A DNA stretch of 64,000 nt, taken from Bryoerythrophyllum caledonicum (taxonomy: Eukaryota; Streptophyta; Bryopsida; Pottiales; Pottiaceae). Below the pieces are notes generated by a model. The model searched no databases, was not told the origin of the DNA, and was given only the letters and a program-made list of their open reading frames with translations. The translations under genes and the position numbers were made by a program. Shown one piece after another: positions 21,694 to 33,700 of the stretch; position 1 is the first letter of the stretch, and each line of letters opens with the position of its first letter. The DNA lies in NCBI GenBank assembly GCA_963971425.1, contig OZ020519.1:10184028-10248027 (forward strand), written 5' to 3'.

Positions 21694-24427
21694 TCAAGGA
21701 TCAGCGGCATTCGCTTTCTCTAAGTTCACAAGCACTGCTTCTTTCATTTTCCGTGGAATGGACCTCGTAAGTTGGTTAACTTTGCTTGACCAGGTCACAA
21801 ACAACACGGAACTCACATGACACCAAACAGGCCTCTTTTGGTCCGCAACCCAAGTGGCTTTCCAACAATCCTGGTACTTCCTCTTCAGATTCTTCTGCTT
21901 GTTATCAGGCTCCCAATATTTAACGAGGAATTTCCCGTAGTTGACATTACCATCTTCCCTGACGACCTCCGAAATTGCTCTTCCCTGCCAGATAGGATAG
22001 ATGTCAGGATCACTAGGTCTTACTAAAACCCAGGAGCCATGACGAATGTCACGCCAAGGATTAAATGTGGACTTGGGGGCTTCATTAGCGGGTCCGCAGT
22101 AAGGCTCAAGAACCTCATCCTCGGGAGTGACATCCTCTGGTTGTGGAAGCAGTCCTAGAAGATTTTCACCTCCCTCATGACGGCCTCTCCAATCATGGGC
22201 AGGCCAGAATCCCTCTTGCAGTTCGGAAGGCGTCTGTGGAAGTGGCTTGTCAAGCTCGTCGATGACATCCTTCCAGTACTGCAAGTATGGGCGAATGGAG
22301 TCTACGTACCCTGCGCACTTAGTCATTCCGGACGCCCAATAGTCAACGAACTTCCGAAGCCCCGTCTTTATAAAGTTTTTGTTCTCCGTCGCTTTCCTGG
22401 CCTTGTCTCTGGCAACATCTTGGTTTCCAACAGGGCTCTGCTCCTCATTACCCCATGATATAGGCTTGAAAGGAACGGGATTGGGAGATCTTGTTGGAAG
22501 CATGGGACGTCCGAAGTCATCTACCTTCCAAAGTTTTATCGGCTCTCTATTCATGGGTAACCACTCTGCGTCAACGGCAGATTTCTTGAACTTCATGACC
22601 GGAACACCGTCATTGTCAACGAAGAACTTGAAAAGATGCATATCACTAAGTCCTACCAGACGTCCAGCCCCGCTGCATAGATAGCTATCGAGATACGATT
22701 TGAAGTCGGCGACCTCTTGGATAACTTCCGGCATGAAGACTAGTTTCTGTGACTTCATGAATGCCTTCATCAAATCCGCTAGAATATATGTACTGCTTTT
22801 CTTCAGTTCTTTCGATAGATGACTAAAGTATGGATCAATATCTTCATGCGTATGTCCGACTACCAAGAAGCCAACCTGTATCTCCTTGAAAACACCTCGA
22901 GCAGTTAGCAGTGATAAGAATGCCATCAAATATTGGTTCTTGTTATCCTTCGTTGAGTTGTCAAGCTGTAGGAACAATTTCGGTGGCAAAGGTTTCGGTC
23001 CTTTAAAAGCACTCGGCTCCACGGGCTCTAAAGCGTCGACGCACCTGCTCTTTCCCCTCATGAGCGCCGCGAACATCGAGTTTGGAGGTGGGTGCTCGAA
23101 GAACGCGCGCGTCTCATGTAAAGGTGCTCCCTCAAGCCGCCGAAAAAGTTTTGTCAGGAAGGAGATGGTGGCGTTCGAATCTCCAGGCCATAAAGGAGGA
23201 GCATAGTGAGCATACGCTCCGTCGACATGACCGTGAGCCACCATTCCAGTGACATTCATGGGAAGCTGTCCGAGACCAGATGTCGCCTTCGTAGTCCTCC
23301 ACATGCGAGGAAGGGCAGTCTTCGCAGTGTCCATCTTGTCGTGAATGACACAAAGAAAGGTCAGCGGCTTCGCCTTCGACTCCTCTCTCCATGTCGCGTA
23401 AAGCTTCCGGCAAGATTGCTGGTGATTCAAGTGAGCCTGCCTATTGCTATAGAATAGCTTGTAAGCGGGCGTTCCCTTTGGAGTCGTCAGTAAGAACTGA
23501 TTGAATTCATTGCAAGTACTGCATTTTGCGAAGGTGCTTCCAGATGGCTTAATAGCAACATTCCCGAAAAATTCCTTTCCAACCCTACTAACTGTGGACT
23601 GACTTACAGGATAAAGACCGTAGGAGTCGTTTGTCTGCAAGATGAAATAATTACCAAGTGAGGAGAGTATATCAGAAGGACAATCCAGCAGACAATGCGA
23701 AGAACAAAGTATTGCAAAGAAAGGAAATTTCATTTCAACATTGACACAGCCGGAGATCTCCGGTTCACTAACTAGGACTTCGGTCGACTGAAGCAAGAGA
23801 GTTCTAATCCATATCATTGTGCAGGGACAAGTAACTTACAGCATTGACGCTTGCTCGAATTTGCTTCCAGTTGTTTCCCGCAGGAAGATACTTGAGAGTG
23901 TCAATCCGACCATTCCCGACACTACGCATTTGATGAGGCATCTGATCCGCGTTGTCATTAATAATCGACGTCATTGACCCCATTGCTTGAATAGTGGCCA
24001 ACCGTGGGCGCTTGATGCCCTTGTTACCGTGAGTTGCATTGATGATTCCTCTACTGAAATGTGCGATGTACGAGTGAAACGTGGACTTCCGAATTCCATG
24101 GATCGTGTACCATGCAACGGAGCAGACCTCCGTTCCCAATAGAGTGACGTACTTTCTCTTCCGGTCCCCGTCAATTGAGTGAAACTGCCCGCCTACCGAG
24201 ATCGCATACTCCTTTCGGTCTTCAAAGGATTTGTCATAGAATTTATGTCTATCAGAAAGAGTCTGGGACTGTTGAAAATATTGGCAGCATTGTCTGGGAC
24301 AGCACCTTTCCGAGCTGACCTTGCGAATTTTGTCATCCATAGTCCTCTTGGTGTACAAGGATTCCTTCTTCTTAAGGTCTTGCTGTCGGAAAATAAAGCG
24401 GTAAGGCTCCTTTACACGACCCCCCAA
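21694..24427 (-). CDS. DUF7869-like presumed DDE transposase, right copy (open)
   Basis: Two exons: 24,427-23,840 and 23,634-21,694. They are joined in phase 0 across a GTAAGT...TTGCAG intron that carries one exact palindrome (23,750). The product is at least 842 aa. The N-terminal part has a Cys box (RCCPRQCCQYF) and the segment GTEVCSVAWYTIHGI, typical of the front of DUF7869 proteins. The second exon has a CSTC box, HDKMDTAKTALPR, MNVTGMVAHGH, LFLQLDN and VGHTHEDIDPYF. I read these as the acidic residues of an RNase H-like DDE/D core (inference from family memory). The C-terminal region (SWVLVRPSDPDIYPIWQGRA, then KFLVKYWEP) looks like an SH3/BAH-like fold. No stop or frameshift was seen, unlike the left copy. 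The true start may lie upstream, possibly in the 173-residue ORF. Confidence 0.75.
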
Positions 24428-24631
24428 ATAAGCACCAGAATCAGATTGTAAAGGCAGGGATGCGAAATGATCTATTGTGCTTTTTAAAGACCTCCCGGAA
24501 GGAAAACAACATTAAAAAATGGGCCACGATTCATGACTCATAATTTTCTCCGTCTCCCCCACAAAAACATCGAGGACAGTTACACCAATGTTATCTTCTC
24601 CCAAGCATCCACTTCGAAAGTGATCCCCAGC

Positions 24632-25153
24632 TCACGACGCCATGATTCTACCAGAGCATAGTACTAAAAGATTCCCGTCCAATCGTTGCACTTCGAGTCC
24701 AACCCATCGCTCACGTGGAACGAAAGGGGAGTCGTCGGACCGGAGATCTCCGGTTGGAATCTTCACATCCGCCTTTCTCCACAGGACCGTCCGCCGAAGT
24801 GTGTGAACAAGTGAACAATATCCGCGTTGCAAGGGAATGAGTGGAAATTCTTCCACCAAAGACGTTATGGCCGTTGGTCTGAGTAATACGAACTCACTCG
24901 AACCGACTGGTATGTCAACTCCAAGCCATTGACCGACTGGGTGAACCTCGACAATTGATGCTTCTCCAATTTCGCCTAAGCCTGGCCTCAAGAGGTTCAC
25001 GGACAATCCTGACCACAAAACCTCCGACCTTCTAGTAGACTCCTCGGATGGATCATCTTCTTCCATAGAATCCGCTCGACAGAATTCAGGGCACTGAGCT
25101 GCGACCATGGCAAGATCGTCCGAGTCACTCTCCCACCAATCAGAGTCAGACAT
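24632..25153 (-). CDS. Hypothetical 173-residue protein preceding the transposase, right copy
   Basis: It matches 12,529-13,050 closely: MSDSDWWESDSDDLAMVAA, then GEASIVEVHPVGQWLGVDIP and the in-frame palindrome (24,740) read as TGDLRS. It is open from ATG to TGA. It is separated from the transposase frame by about 200 bp with no convincing splice pair, so it could be an independent gene or a 5' exon. Family not recognised. Confidence 0.55.
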   Translation of the reverse strand: MSDSDWWESDSDDLAMVAAQCPEFCRADSMEEDDPSEESTRRSEVLWSGLSVNLLRPGLGEIGEASIVEVHPVGQWLGVDIPVGSSEFVLLRPTAITSLVEEFPLIPLQRGYCSLVHTLRRTVLWRKADVKIPTGDLRSDDSPFVPRERWVGLEVQRLDGNLLVLCSGRIMAS

Positions 25154-25267
25154 TCTTCCTGCCTCCGTCGGTCGATGTTCGGCTGGTGGCCGATGGCCTT
25201 AGTACATGAATATGTGGACGTGGATTAGAACTGAAAAACCATGGTCAAAATCGTAGGGTGTGACTAG

Positions 25268-25563
25268 CCGGAGATCTCCGGATGACTCGATATTGATCAG
25301 CAACGTCCATTCCTCGTGTAAGTGAGGATGTGAAGGATGAATCTACAAGTTCTATTCGAATCTTACCGGAGATCTCCGGTTCATCCCAACCACGCTGCCG
25401 TGATATCGTTCAATGATCATCTCGCCCTTGAATAGCCGGAGATCTCCGGGAACCCTGGGCTCATAAATGGAACAGCCAGATGTTTTTTGGATAGTTACCG
25501 TGGCCTGCAAGTGAGCATGGCGAAATCCAGAATGTCACGGCTAGAACAGCCGGAGATCTCCGG
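25268..25563. promoter_or_regulatory. Four exact palindromes upstream of the transposase unit, right copy
   Basis: CCGGAGATCTCCGG occurs at 25,268, 25,376, 25,436 and 25,550 (spacing 108, 60 and 114 bp). The first is 115 bp upstream of the ATG at 25,153. This is the best preserved cluster in the window and lies beside the gene whose frame is still open. Confidence 0.6.
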
Positions 25564-26092
25564 TTCGCATCAACGTCGTTATCGAAACATCGGCCGTACG
25601 GAATATTCGAGGGTGTGGCAGAAAGATTCAGTTGCCAATCCCTGAGAACTGTTCGGATTCACACCCCGATCAGTCACGTCATCCTACTTCTCGAGTCGAA
25701 ATATATTAGGCGCTCCGGATCTATCTCTTAATTAGGAGACGATTTAGTTACTGAATCACTACACGACAGCTTCCAGTCGACTTTGAGGGCGAAGAGAAAC
25801 ACAATCTACACCAATCCTATCAAATTGAATGCCGATTTGAAATTATACGAGGATACAATCCTAACACTCCTGGAATACCTATTGTCTAATTGTTTCCCTG
25901 CAGAATTCTAGCACGATGTCGCGCACTCAAACACTCTCACTATCTGGCTCAGCTCCCACAGTATCCCAAACCTCTAGAGCAGAAAATGATGAGAGCTGAG
26001 TTGAAAGATACTCTTATCAACCTCCTCATCACCTCCTGGTGGGAAAATTCAGGCGCTCAAATTTGAAACGAATCTTGGACATGCATACTCTA

Positions 26093-26235
26093 TCATAGTA
26101 GCTGCTGTACACCATCATGATAGTGCGCATTCTTCGACGTGCCCACTACCGAGGCCACATTCCACTCATGATTAATGAAAGGCTCGTACTCGTGGGATGA
26201 CCGTATTGTAAGGAAACCATCTAGTTTACAGAGTG
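26093..26235 (-). CDS. Short conserved 3' exon of an unknown gene, right copy
   Basis: It mirrors 11,451-11,593: an AATTTGCAG acceptor, then DGFLTIRSSHEYEPF, HEWNVASVVGTSKNAHYHDG and QQLL before TGA TAG. Most differences from the left copy are silent third-position changes. Upstream exons are unknown, and the 1.24 kb insertion at 26,408 lies just upstream in transcription and may have interrupted the gene. Confidence 0.5.
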
Positions 26236-26407
26236 CTGCAAATTAGAAAACGGAAGATGAAGTATGCCCCATGGTGTGTCTTTTGTGATTACAAGGGCCG
26301 TATCACGTCATGGACTAAGTATAATTTAATAGTATTATTCTTCTTGTACTCACCATTGTGAATGAAATTATACCCTACGCATAGATAACAGTCGGCCCAC
26401 TGCTGCC

Positions 26408-27649
26408 CACTACACTAAAAGTTTCATTTAGTGTAATGGCACGAATAGTGTACTTACCTTTGTACTTTAATTGCAAACAACTTGACAAATAGTGTACTAA
26501 TTGCAAACAAGTGTACATTCTAATTAGTTAATTCGATCAAAAATTACTTCATCAATAATAACTTTATCGGAGTACACTCCATGGAAACTTTTTTTTTTAA
26601 AGCTTACTTTTACAAGATATTACTTATTCACGTTTTACTTCTTAAAAAGTTAACTTTTACAAAATTTACTTTTCCAAACATCAACTTTTTAAAAACTTTA
26701 CTTTACCATACATTTACTTTTACCAAACATTTACTTTTTCAAAACTTTACTTTACCATACAATTACTTTTACCAAACATTTACTTTTTCAAAACTTTACT
26801 TTACCATACATTTACTTTTTCCAAACATTTACTTTTTCAAAAATTTACTTTACCATACAATAACGTTTTCAAAACTTTACTTCTTCGAAACCTTACTTTT
26901 TCAAAACTTAACTTTTTCAAAAATTTACTTTCTTCCAAGTTTACTTTGAAATAGTGAACTTTTGAAATAGTTCACGTTTTCAAAAGTTCACTTTTTCAAA
27001 AGAAAATTATTTCAGAAGTTCACTTTTTCAAAAGAAAATTATTTCAAAAGTTCACTTTTTCAAAAGAAAATTATTTCAAAAGTTCACTTTTTCAAAAGTA
27101 AATTATTTCAAAAGTTCACTTTTTCAGACGTCTACTTTATCAAATCTTTACTTTTTCAAATGTTCACATTTGGGAAAGCTTATTTTTACAAAAGTTTACC
27201 TTTTCAAATGGTAAGTTGTCTTTTTTCCCCGAATTGATGTTTTTTCATAGTTCTTGTTTTTCTCAAAAATGTTGTTTCTTCCTAAATGTTTTTTCCTAAT
27301 TGTTGTTTTCGCAAAAATGTTGGTTTTACCTATTTGTTGTTTTCCCAAATTGTTGTTTTTTCCTAATTATTATTTTTTCGCAATTGTTGTTTTTCCAATT
27401 TTTTGTTTAAGAGTTTTATTTTTTCTCTTCTTCACCTTTGAGAACACATAATTCTCTTCTACTTTCAATACACTAAACGTGCACAAGTAAAATAGTTGAT
27501 ATTCCAATCAAGTTTACAAAAGTTCACAAATAGTGTAGTAGTTCACATTTAGTGTACTATTTTGTCACTACACTAATTGCGTAGTTGACAATTAGTGTAT
27601 GGGTTCGTATTTAGTGTGCACTACACTAAATGAAACTTTTAGTGTAGTG
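26408..27649. mobile_element. CACTA-type non-autonomous element inserted in the right copy
   Basis: It begins CACTACACTAAAAG and ends CTTTTAGTGTAGTG, with the first 32 bp of each end also forming their own small hairpin (CACTACACTAAA...TTTAGTGTA). The left copy lacks it: at the matching site (11,263-11,270 region) it has eight other bases instead. It contains no gene, only AT-rich tandem arrays. A clean 3 bp target duplication is not visible (GCC before, TTG after). It shares end structure and the phrase AATAGTGTACTTACC with 45,781-48,665, so both belong to one family. Confidence 0.8.
26590..27220. repeat. AT-rich tandem arrays inside the CACTA-type element
   Basis: The first half repeats phrases such as TTTACTTTACCATACATTT and TTTTTCAAAACTTTAC. 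The second half (about 26,985-27,120) has roughly four copies of a 32-34 bp unit containing TTCACTTTTTCAAAAG and AAAATTATTTC. The open frame across it (26,581-26,949) is a by-product of the repeats. Confidence 0.8.
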
Positions 27650-27859
27650 TTGTTCAACTCACACTACAGGACACAAGTAGAACGTCGACATTCGTTTCCA
27701 ATGTGAAATATCTCCAAAATTTCCTAGTTCGACAGAAGCTGTTTGTCTACTTTTGAAGATACGTGCAGAAATATATAACCGAGCAGATGCTTTTAAAAGT
27801 ATAGCAACCTGGTCCTATGAAAACGAGTACAACTTCCGTGGTAAGGCAGGATTGTTCAT

Positions 27860-28075
27860 CACGGTTTTAGGGTTTACGGGTTTAGGGTCTAGGGTCTAGG
27901 GTCTAGGGTCTAGTGTCTAGGGTCTAGGATCTAGGGTCTAGGGTCTAGGGTCTAGGGTCTAGGGTCTAGGGTCTAGGGTCTAGGTTTAGGGTTTACGGTT
28001 TAAAGTTTCGGGTTCACTATTTACAGTTTAGGGTTTAGGGTTTAGGGATTCTACTTCACGGTTTGGGGTTGAAGG
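27860..28075. repeat. Telomere-like block with homogeneous TCTAGGG array, right copy
   Basis: TTTAGGG-type units flank a run of about 14 copies of the heptamer TCTAGGG (27,885-27,985). The left copy has only scattered variants, so the array expanded after the copies separated. Confidence 0.85.
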
Positions 28076-30175
28076 TTAAGGGTTCACGGTTTACGGTTCA
28101 CCGTGGAAGGTTCTGGGTTCATGAAGGTCGAAGGCTTATATCACCTTTAAATCTATAAATTAAAAATTTATTGATACTATGAACTATAACCTTAAATTTA
28201 TCAATAACTATAACTTTAAAAAAAACTGGATTCAATAGCGTGTAAGAAAATTTAGCGATAATTGAACTTTAACTATTTAAGACTTTGATACATTATAATT
28301 TAGTTAGAGGGAGAATAAAGAAGAGAGGGAGGATAATGGATATAACTTTAGAGTAGACTAGCTGTTGGCGCTTGCTTTGCAATGCATTAGCCCAACCATT
28401 TTTATGTATTTTTTATATTTAAAAATACTAAAAAATGAAAGGTGGAATGATTCACTGTACAGTTGACACCGCGGTTCAAGTAGCATTTTTGTAGTTCACA
28501 GCATGGTTGACTACGCGATAGTTCACTTCGTGGTTTATGGCGCAAATTATGATTTTAGTACTATGGCTAGGAGTTGGGGCTTGCTTTGCAACGCATTAGT
28601 TCAACCATTAATGTAGTTTTAATATCACAAAATATTTAAGAAGAAAGGTAACAACAAAGTATATATCTCTTTGAAACCTATGCATGATTTAATAATGCAA
28701 TAGAATAGAATAGAAAAAATAATTTTACTATTTCAATAGTACAATATTAATAACCAAGAATGGATATTGAGTAGGAGGGGTAATTAAAAGTAAAATAAAT
28801 TAAAATCAAGGGAGAGGGAGAGTAAGGGAAGGACAGTAATGGAGAAGGAGAGTAAGAGAGTGAGAGGAAGGGAGGGATTTATTTTAAAGTAGTTTATATT
28901 TTTAGAATATGCCACTAGGGAAATTTAGGGAATAAAAAAAAAAGTCAAAATTAGAAAAGAGATGGAGAGGGAGAGTAAGGAAGTGAGGGAGAATAAGGGG
29001 TAGGGAGGGAGAATAAGGGATAGGGAGGGAGAGTAAGCGAGGAAGAGTGCGGGATTGTTTTTGAGAGTAGTTATTTAATTTTAGAATGTGAGTTTATTGA
29101 AAGAAGGAAAATCCAAAAAAATAAACTTCAAAAGGAAAATAGAGATGGAGATGGAGAAGGAGAGGAGAGTAGGAGTATAATAAATTAAGAACAAGTAGGA
29201 GGGAGAGTAAGCGAGGGAGAATAAGGCAGAGAGGGAGAGTAAGAGAGGGAGAGTAAGGGAGGGATTTATTTTAAAGTAGTTTATATTTTTAGAATATGCC
29301 ACTAGGGGAATTTAGGGAATTAAAAAAAAAAGTCAAAATTAGAAAAGAGATGGAGAGGGAGAGTAAGGAAGTGAGGGAGAATAAGGGATAGGGAGGGAGA
29401 GTAAGCAAGGAAGAGTGCAGGATTTATTTTTAGAGTAGTAGGTTAATTTAAGAATGTATAATTATTGAAATCAGGGGGAGCCTAAAAACTACTAGAATCA
29501 AGATTAAAAATGAGATGGAGATGGAGAAGGAGGGGAGAGCAAAACATAAATAAGAAAAACAAGTGAGGGAAAGAAGGGAGGGAGTGTAACGGAGAGGGAG
29601 ATAAAGCTTTTTCACTTGTGACGTTTTAAATTCAAGTATGATGATTACTCTAATACCCGGTGAACCCGAGTATCTACTGTAGCCATATGTAATACCCAGG
29701 AATCCGGGTATCAATACCTCTTGTCACGCATGCTCACGACATTGACAATTCATGATTGTGAAATGTACACGTTGTATATATACGTGATTAGAGCTGATTT
29801 TTAAGTTCACCCACTGTCATCATGAGCCGTCACAGCCCTTGAGCCATCCAGCTTGTCCCTATCGGGTTAGGGGAACTCCAAGCATCAAACCTTTTTTGTT
29901 TTGTATGGGTGTTGTCTTTGTAATGTCGTAGGTAGTGAGCGGAAGTGGCGGGAGGGGTTTTTTTCGTGGTTTGCGCAGTAGGCGTCAACGCATTAGGTTA
30001 GGGCGGTGTGCGCTGTGAGAGGCTGTCGGTGTGCGAGGTGAGTGTTGATAAAAGTGAGGGACATTGAGCATATCGTCCAAAGGTTGTTTCTGGATATGGA
30101 CTGAAGGTCAGAGAGCAGGACTGGAACAGAGATACTGAAATAGATTTTTAAATTTAGCGAGCGCCTCGGTTCACG
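28076..30175. other. AT-rich core of right copy, no gene recognised
   Basis: It mirrors the left core. Between 28,880 and 29,440 a phrase starting TATGCCACTAGGG recurs after about 360 bp, a local tandem duplication with purine-rich runs. No credible coding and no palindromes of the CCGGAGATCTCCGG type. Confidence 0.55.
28790..29600. repeat. Purine-rich GGGAGAGTAAG arrays, right copy
   Basis: These are the complement of the left-copy pyrimidine arrays: irregular repeats of GGGAGAGTAAGGGAGGG alternating with AT-rich phrases. The right copy has an extra duplicated segment relative to the left. Confidence 0.6.
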
Positions 30176-30701
30176 AGCGAAGCTGAAACGACGTTGCGGT
30201 TGAGGGTGGCGTCTTCACGAACGACCACGAGGAACGGGTGCGCCGTATCGGTCAGTGAAGAGGTATGTACTGTCTCACAGATTGAAATTCAGTGTCTTCA
30301 AATATCGAAGTTTCCCAGGACTGCTTAGAATCGGCACTGGGGCAGGTGTAGGGTTCGGTAAGCGTCATTAGGGTTCAAGAGAGTCGAGTAATTCTGATGT
30401 TGTTTGACGTTGAAGCGGAATTGTAAGGCTTAGGGTATAGGCTTCTGGTATTCAGTGCATTCAGTATAGAAGGTTCGGAAATGAGCATGTTATGCATGTT
30501 ATGCGTGTAAATGAGCATGTTATCCGCAAATGAGCAGTGTTGAAATTTATTTCGCGGAAATCTTGTCAATCAGATGTGGACCTGAAATTCTAGGGCATCT
30601 GAAAAATTGTAGAGTTTGTGAGGCTGAGTTGTTGAACGTTGATGTCATCCAGAGCTGTGAATTCGCTTCGATCCCGAGGAGTTCCTCGAGGAGGTTGGGA
30701 A

Positions 30702-33700
30702 ATGGCGACTGGAGCTGGAACATCGAGTGAGACATCATGGAAAGGAGACTGCTAAGTCCACAACATTGAATTGTTTTCACTGTGTCCGAGCGACTGTGTG
30801 TGGATTCTATATTTAATTGTGATTCAAGTTTGTTCATTTGATTCCTAGCGGGTGTATGACAACAAAGTACACTTAAATAATGAAGAGAAACTTCAGACAA
30901 TGAGTACTAGAATTCAGATATCTGTTAGGTTATAGTCGATTTTATTTTTGATGTCCCATGAACAGAAGTGTGTTTCGAATCATGAATTTGCGAGTGATGA
31001 TGGTATTGTACGAACGTCAGAATGTGCTTGTCCATACTGAGTCCTTCGAGTCCGGTCCGATTTAATGACAAGAGTAATCCATGTGCAAACCTCACATTTG
31101 GCGTTCCATCGGAACATTTGCAGATTCAATTTCCTGTGTGTAAGGTCAGTTATTGAAAGCATTGTGTGAGCATTTGATTCATCTCGGTGTGTTTTGTAAC
31201 TTGAAACATGAATTTTGAGTATGTAAAACTTCTAGTGTAGTATGTCAAACTTCTCTGTGAATGAATGTGAATATACGCGTGATGGTAAGTTGCGATTAGT
31301 GCAATGTTAATCCGTACTTGCATCAGCCGGAGATCTCCGGTTGCATCCCGAACGGAATACGGAGTTCCAATAATCAGCCGGAGATCTCCGGATAATGTCG
31401 AGGTATGATGAATCTTGATATATTTTCTCACGATTTAGTAAATCTCAGAAATATCCGGAGATCTCCGGACGTTACGAAGTAGTGCATATACGTTCCTGGT
31501 CAGATGCACACGACACCCGCAAATCAGTCGGAGATCTCCGGATACGTTCGCAATGGAATTTATCGAAAACGAACGCCATTGCTGCTCACAATCCGACATA
31601 GAGCTGTAGATCTCGGGACGTTTCAAGCATGCTTCGATACCCCCTCACGCCGACTACAGATCATTCCTGACGAACCGGAGATCTCCGGCTGAGCTCATGC
31701 AAGATACTTCAAGCGATTTAAGATCAGTCAAGTGTCTGTAGATCTGATAATTGTGCGAAGACCTCCCCTAGCTTGGGAAGTAATAAAATATTTTAGAAGC
31801 TCGATTTCTATCATCCACCCCTAGGAATGCAACGGATTTTGAGTGACGGACTCTCCATAGGATACCAGTCAATTGCAGTGATTCCTAACTGCGATTGTGC
31901 TCTTTCAAACTCATCTTGCAGGGATTTGTGGACAACCACACTTCCGACAGAAAGTCGTCCCGGGAAGCTTGGGGCGTTTGTAGAGTTCTGGCTCCCTGAG
32001 TTTGTCTACAGAGGAATTCACAATGCTGGCTACGTCTACAAATGCCGAGAGAGCATTACCCAGTGGGGAATGAAGCTCTTGAAAACCCCTGAAGAAGCCT
32101 GGAAATACGTCCCCCAACTTCGGATTGGGAAACGGGGACACCCCGACATTGGACTCGAGGTTCTAGAGATGCAGGATCTTGACGACGATGTCTGCCTCCT
32201 TGTCATCCAGGAGAACGTGGACTCATCCACCGAGCCTCTCATATACGGCTTGATTCTGGAGACATCTAAGATTTCGGATGAGATGGCGGAGACATGTCAA
32301 AATGAGAACTTCTTATTCAACCCTCCCACGAGTGATACATGGAGCCCGGCGTACGTTAATGAGCAGTGGAAGTGGATGGCAGAAGCACAAGAGAAGTCCC
32401 GAAAGCCCATTCCAGACCCGACACTCATTCTGTCCCTGACACCAGAATCAACCCCGGGAAGAAAACGCAAAACAACCTTGAAAGCTTCGACCCCAGGTTC
32501 CTCGTCGCGGGCAGAGAAGGGAAAGAAAGCGAAGGCCAATGAGCCTGGCCTGGCGATCGAAAAGTGCCTAAACTTCACACAGGCTAACCTTGCCAAAATG
32601 AAGAGGACTGAAGTTGAAGCAATTGGCAAGGTTCTCGACGACGCGTTCAAGAACATATACATACTCAAGAATAAGCCTTTGACAGTAGAAGACCATGTCA
32701 CGAAGAAGGATGTCGTGAAGCTCGTTCATTTCAATAATCTACATAGGGCCCCCCCTGGAGGATTAGTGTACAGGGACATCCAGAAAGAACGGCTCGAAGG
32801 AATCATCAATGCAGTTCGTGCGTCCTCGAAGGCCACAGCCCCAGAGATTCACATTCGAGTCTTGCCACTAAACAATAAACCTGACGGAACTAAGGTGGAG
32901 TTCTTCGCGACCAAACCGACGAAGGAGCACTGCCTTAGGGACACGACACACTTTTACATTATTAGTGGTCAGCATACTGTGGAGGCGCACAAGATCTTGT
33001 CACACGAACTGCCATCAACGTGGACGCTCGAAGAAATATCGCACTTCTCTATCATCCCGGTTTGGATCAAACCAAACCCCAAAGACATGACCCTGCTACA
33101 ACTCTCGCGCGCTCTGAACCAAGATCTGACGGGTCTGCGGAAGGAGCAGAGTTTTACCGAGCAGCTGCAGACGTGCAGAGTGAAGTGATTTGAGTTCGGG
33201 AAACCCGCCCCCCAACTCTATGGTCGTCCACAATCTGACGAATTCTCGGTGAGCTTACATCCTCCAGCTGAATATATTTCAATTTCATCAATGAGCTCAT
33301 TCTTCAAGCAACAAATCCAATCTACCGGAGATCTCCGGGTGCTCACACACTGAGTTATATATTATTGCAGACGTTCCAACGGCAAGTGGTGCCGACGGTT
33401 TTCACTCACCTCGGCAAAACTGATCCAAAAGACGCGAAGGTCCCTCTTCTATTCGAGATGGATGACGCGGTGGTCCAGAAGTGGATCCAAATCGATAGGA
33501 TGTTCGTCGCTGGACTCCTACCAGACTCGAACGGGAAGACTAGCGACCCAGCTAAGCTATAGCGAAAACCTTTGGTGCAGAACGACTTCAAGCCACTCTA
33601 TAAAATGTGCGTTGAAGACCTTGACTACCTCCCGGAGTTAGTGCTCGCAAAAAAGGTCTGTGTGAAGTCCTCCAAAGCGAGCCGCGGCAAACCAAGGTAC

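Noticed and set aside
26581..27451. Phe/Leu-rich open frames as membrane proteins.
   Set aside because: They arise from TTT/CTT-rich tandem repeats within a non-autonomous element.
27860..28075. Telomere-type repeats as a chromosome end.
   Set aside because: The block lies inside the element in both copies, is degenerate, and unique sequence follows on both sides.
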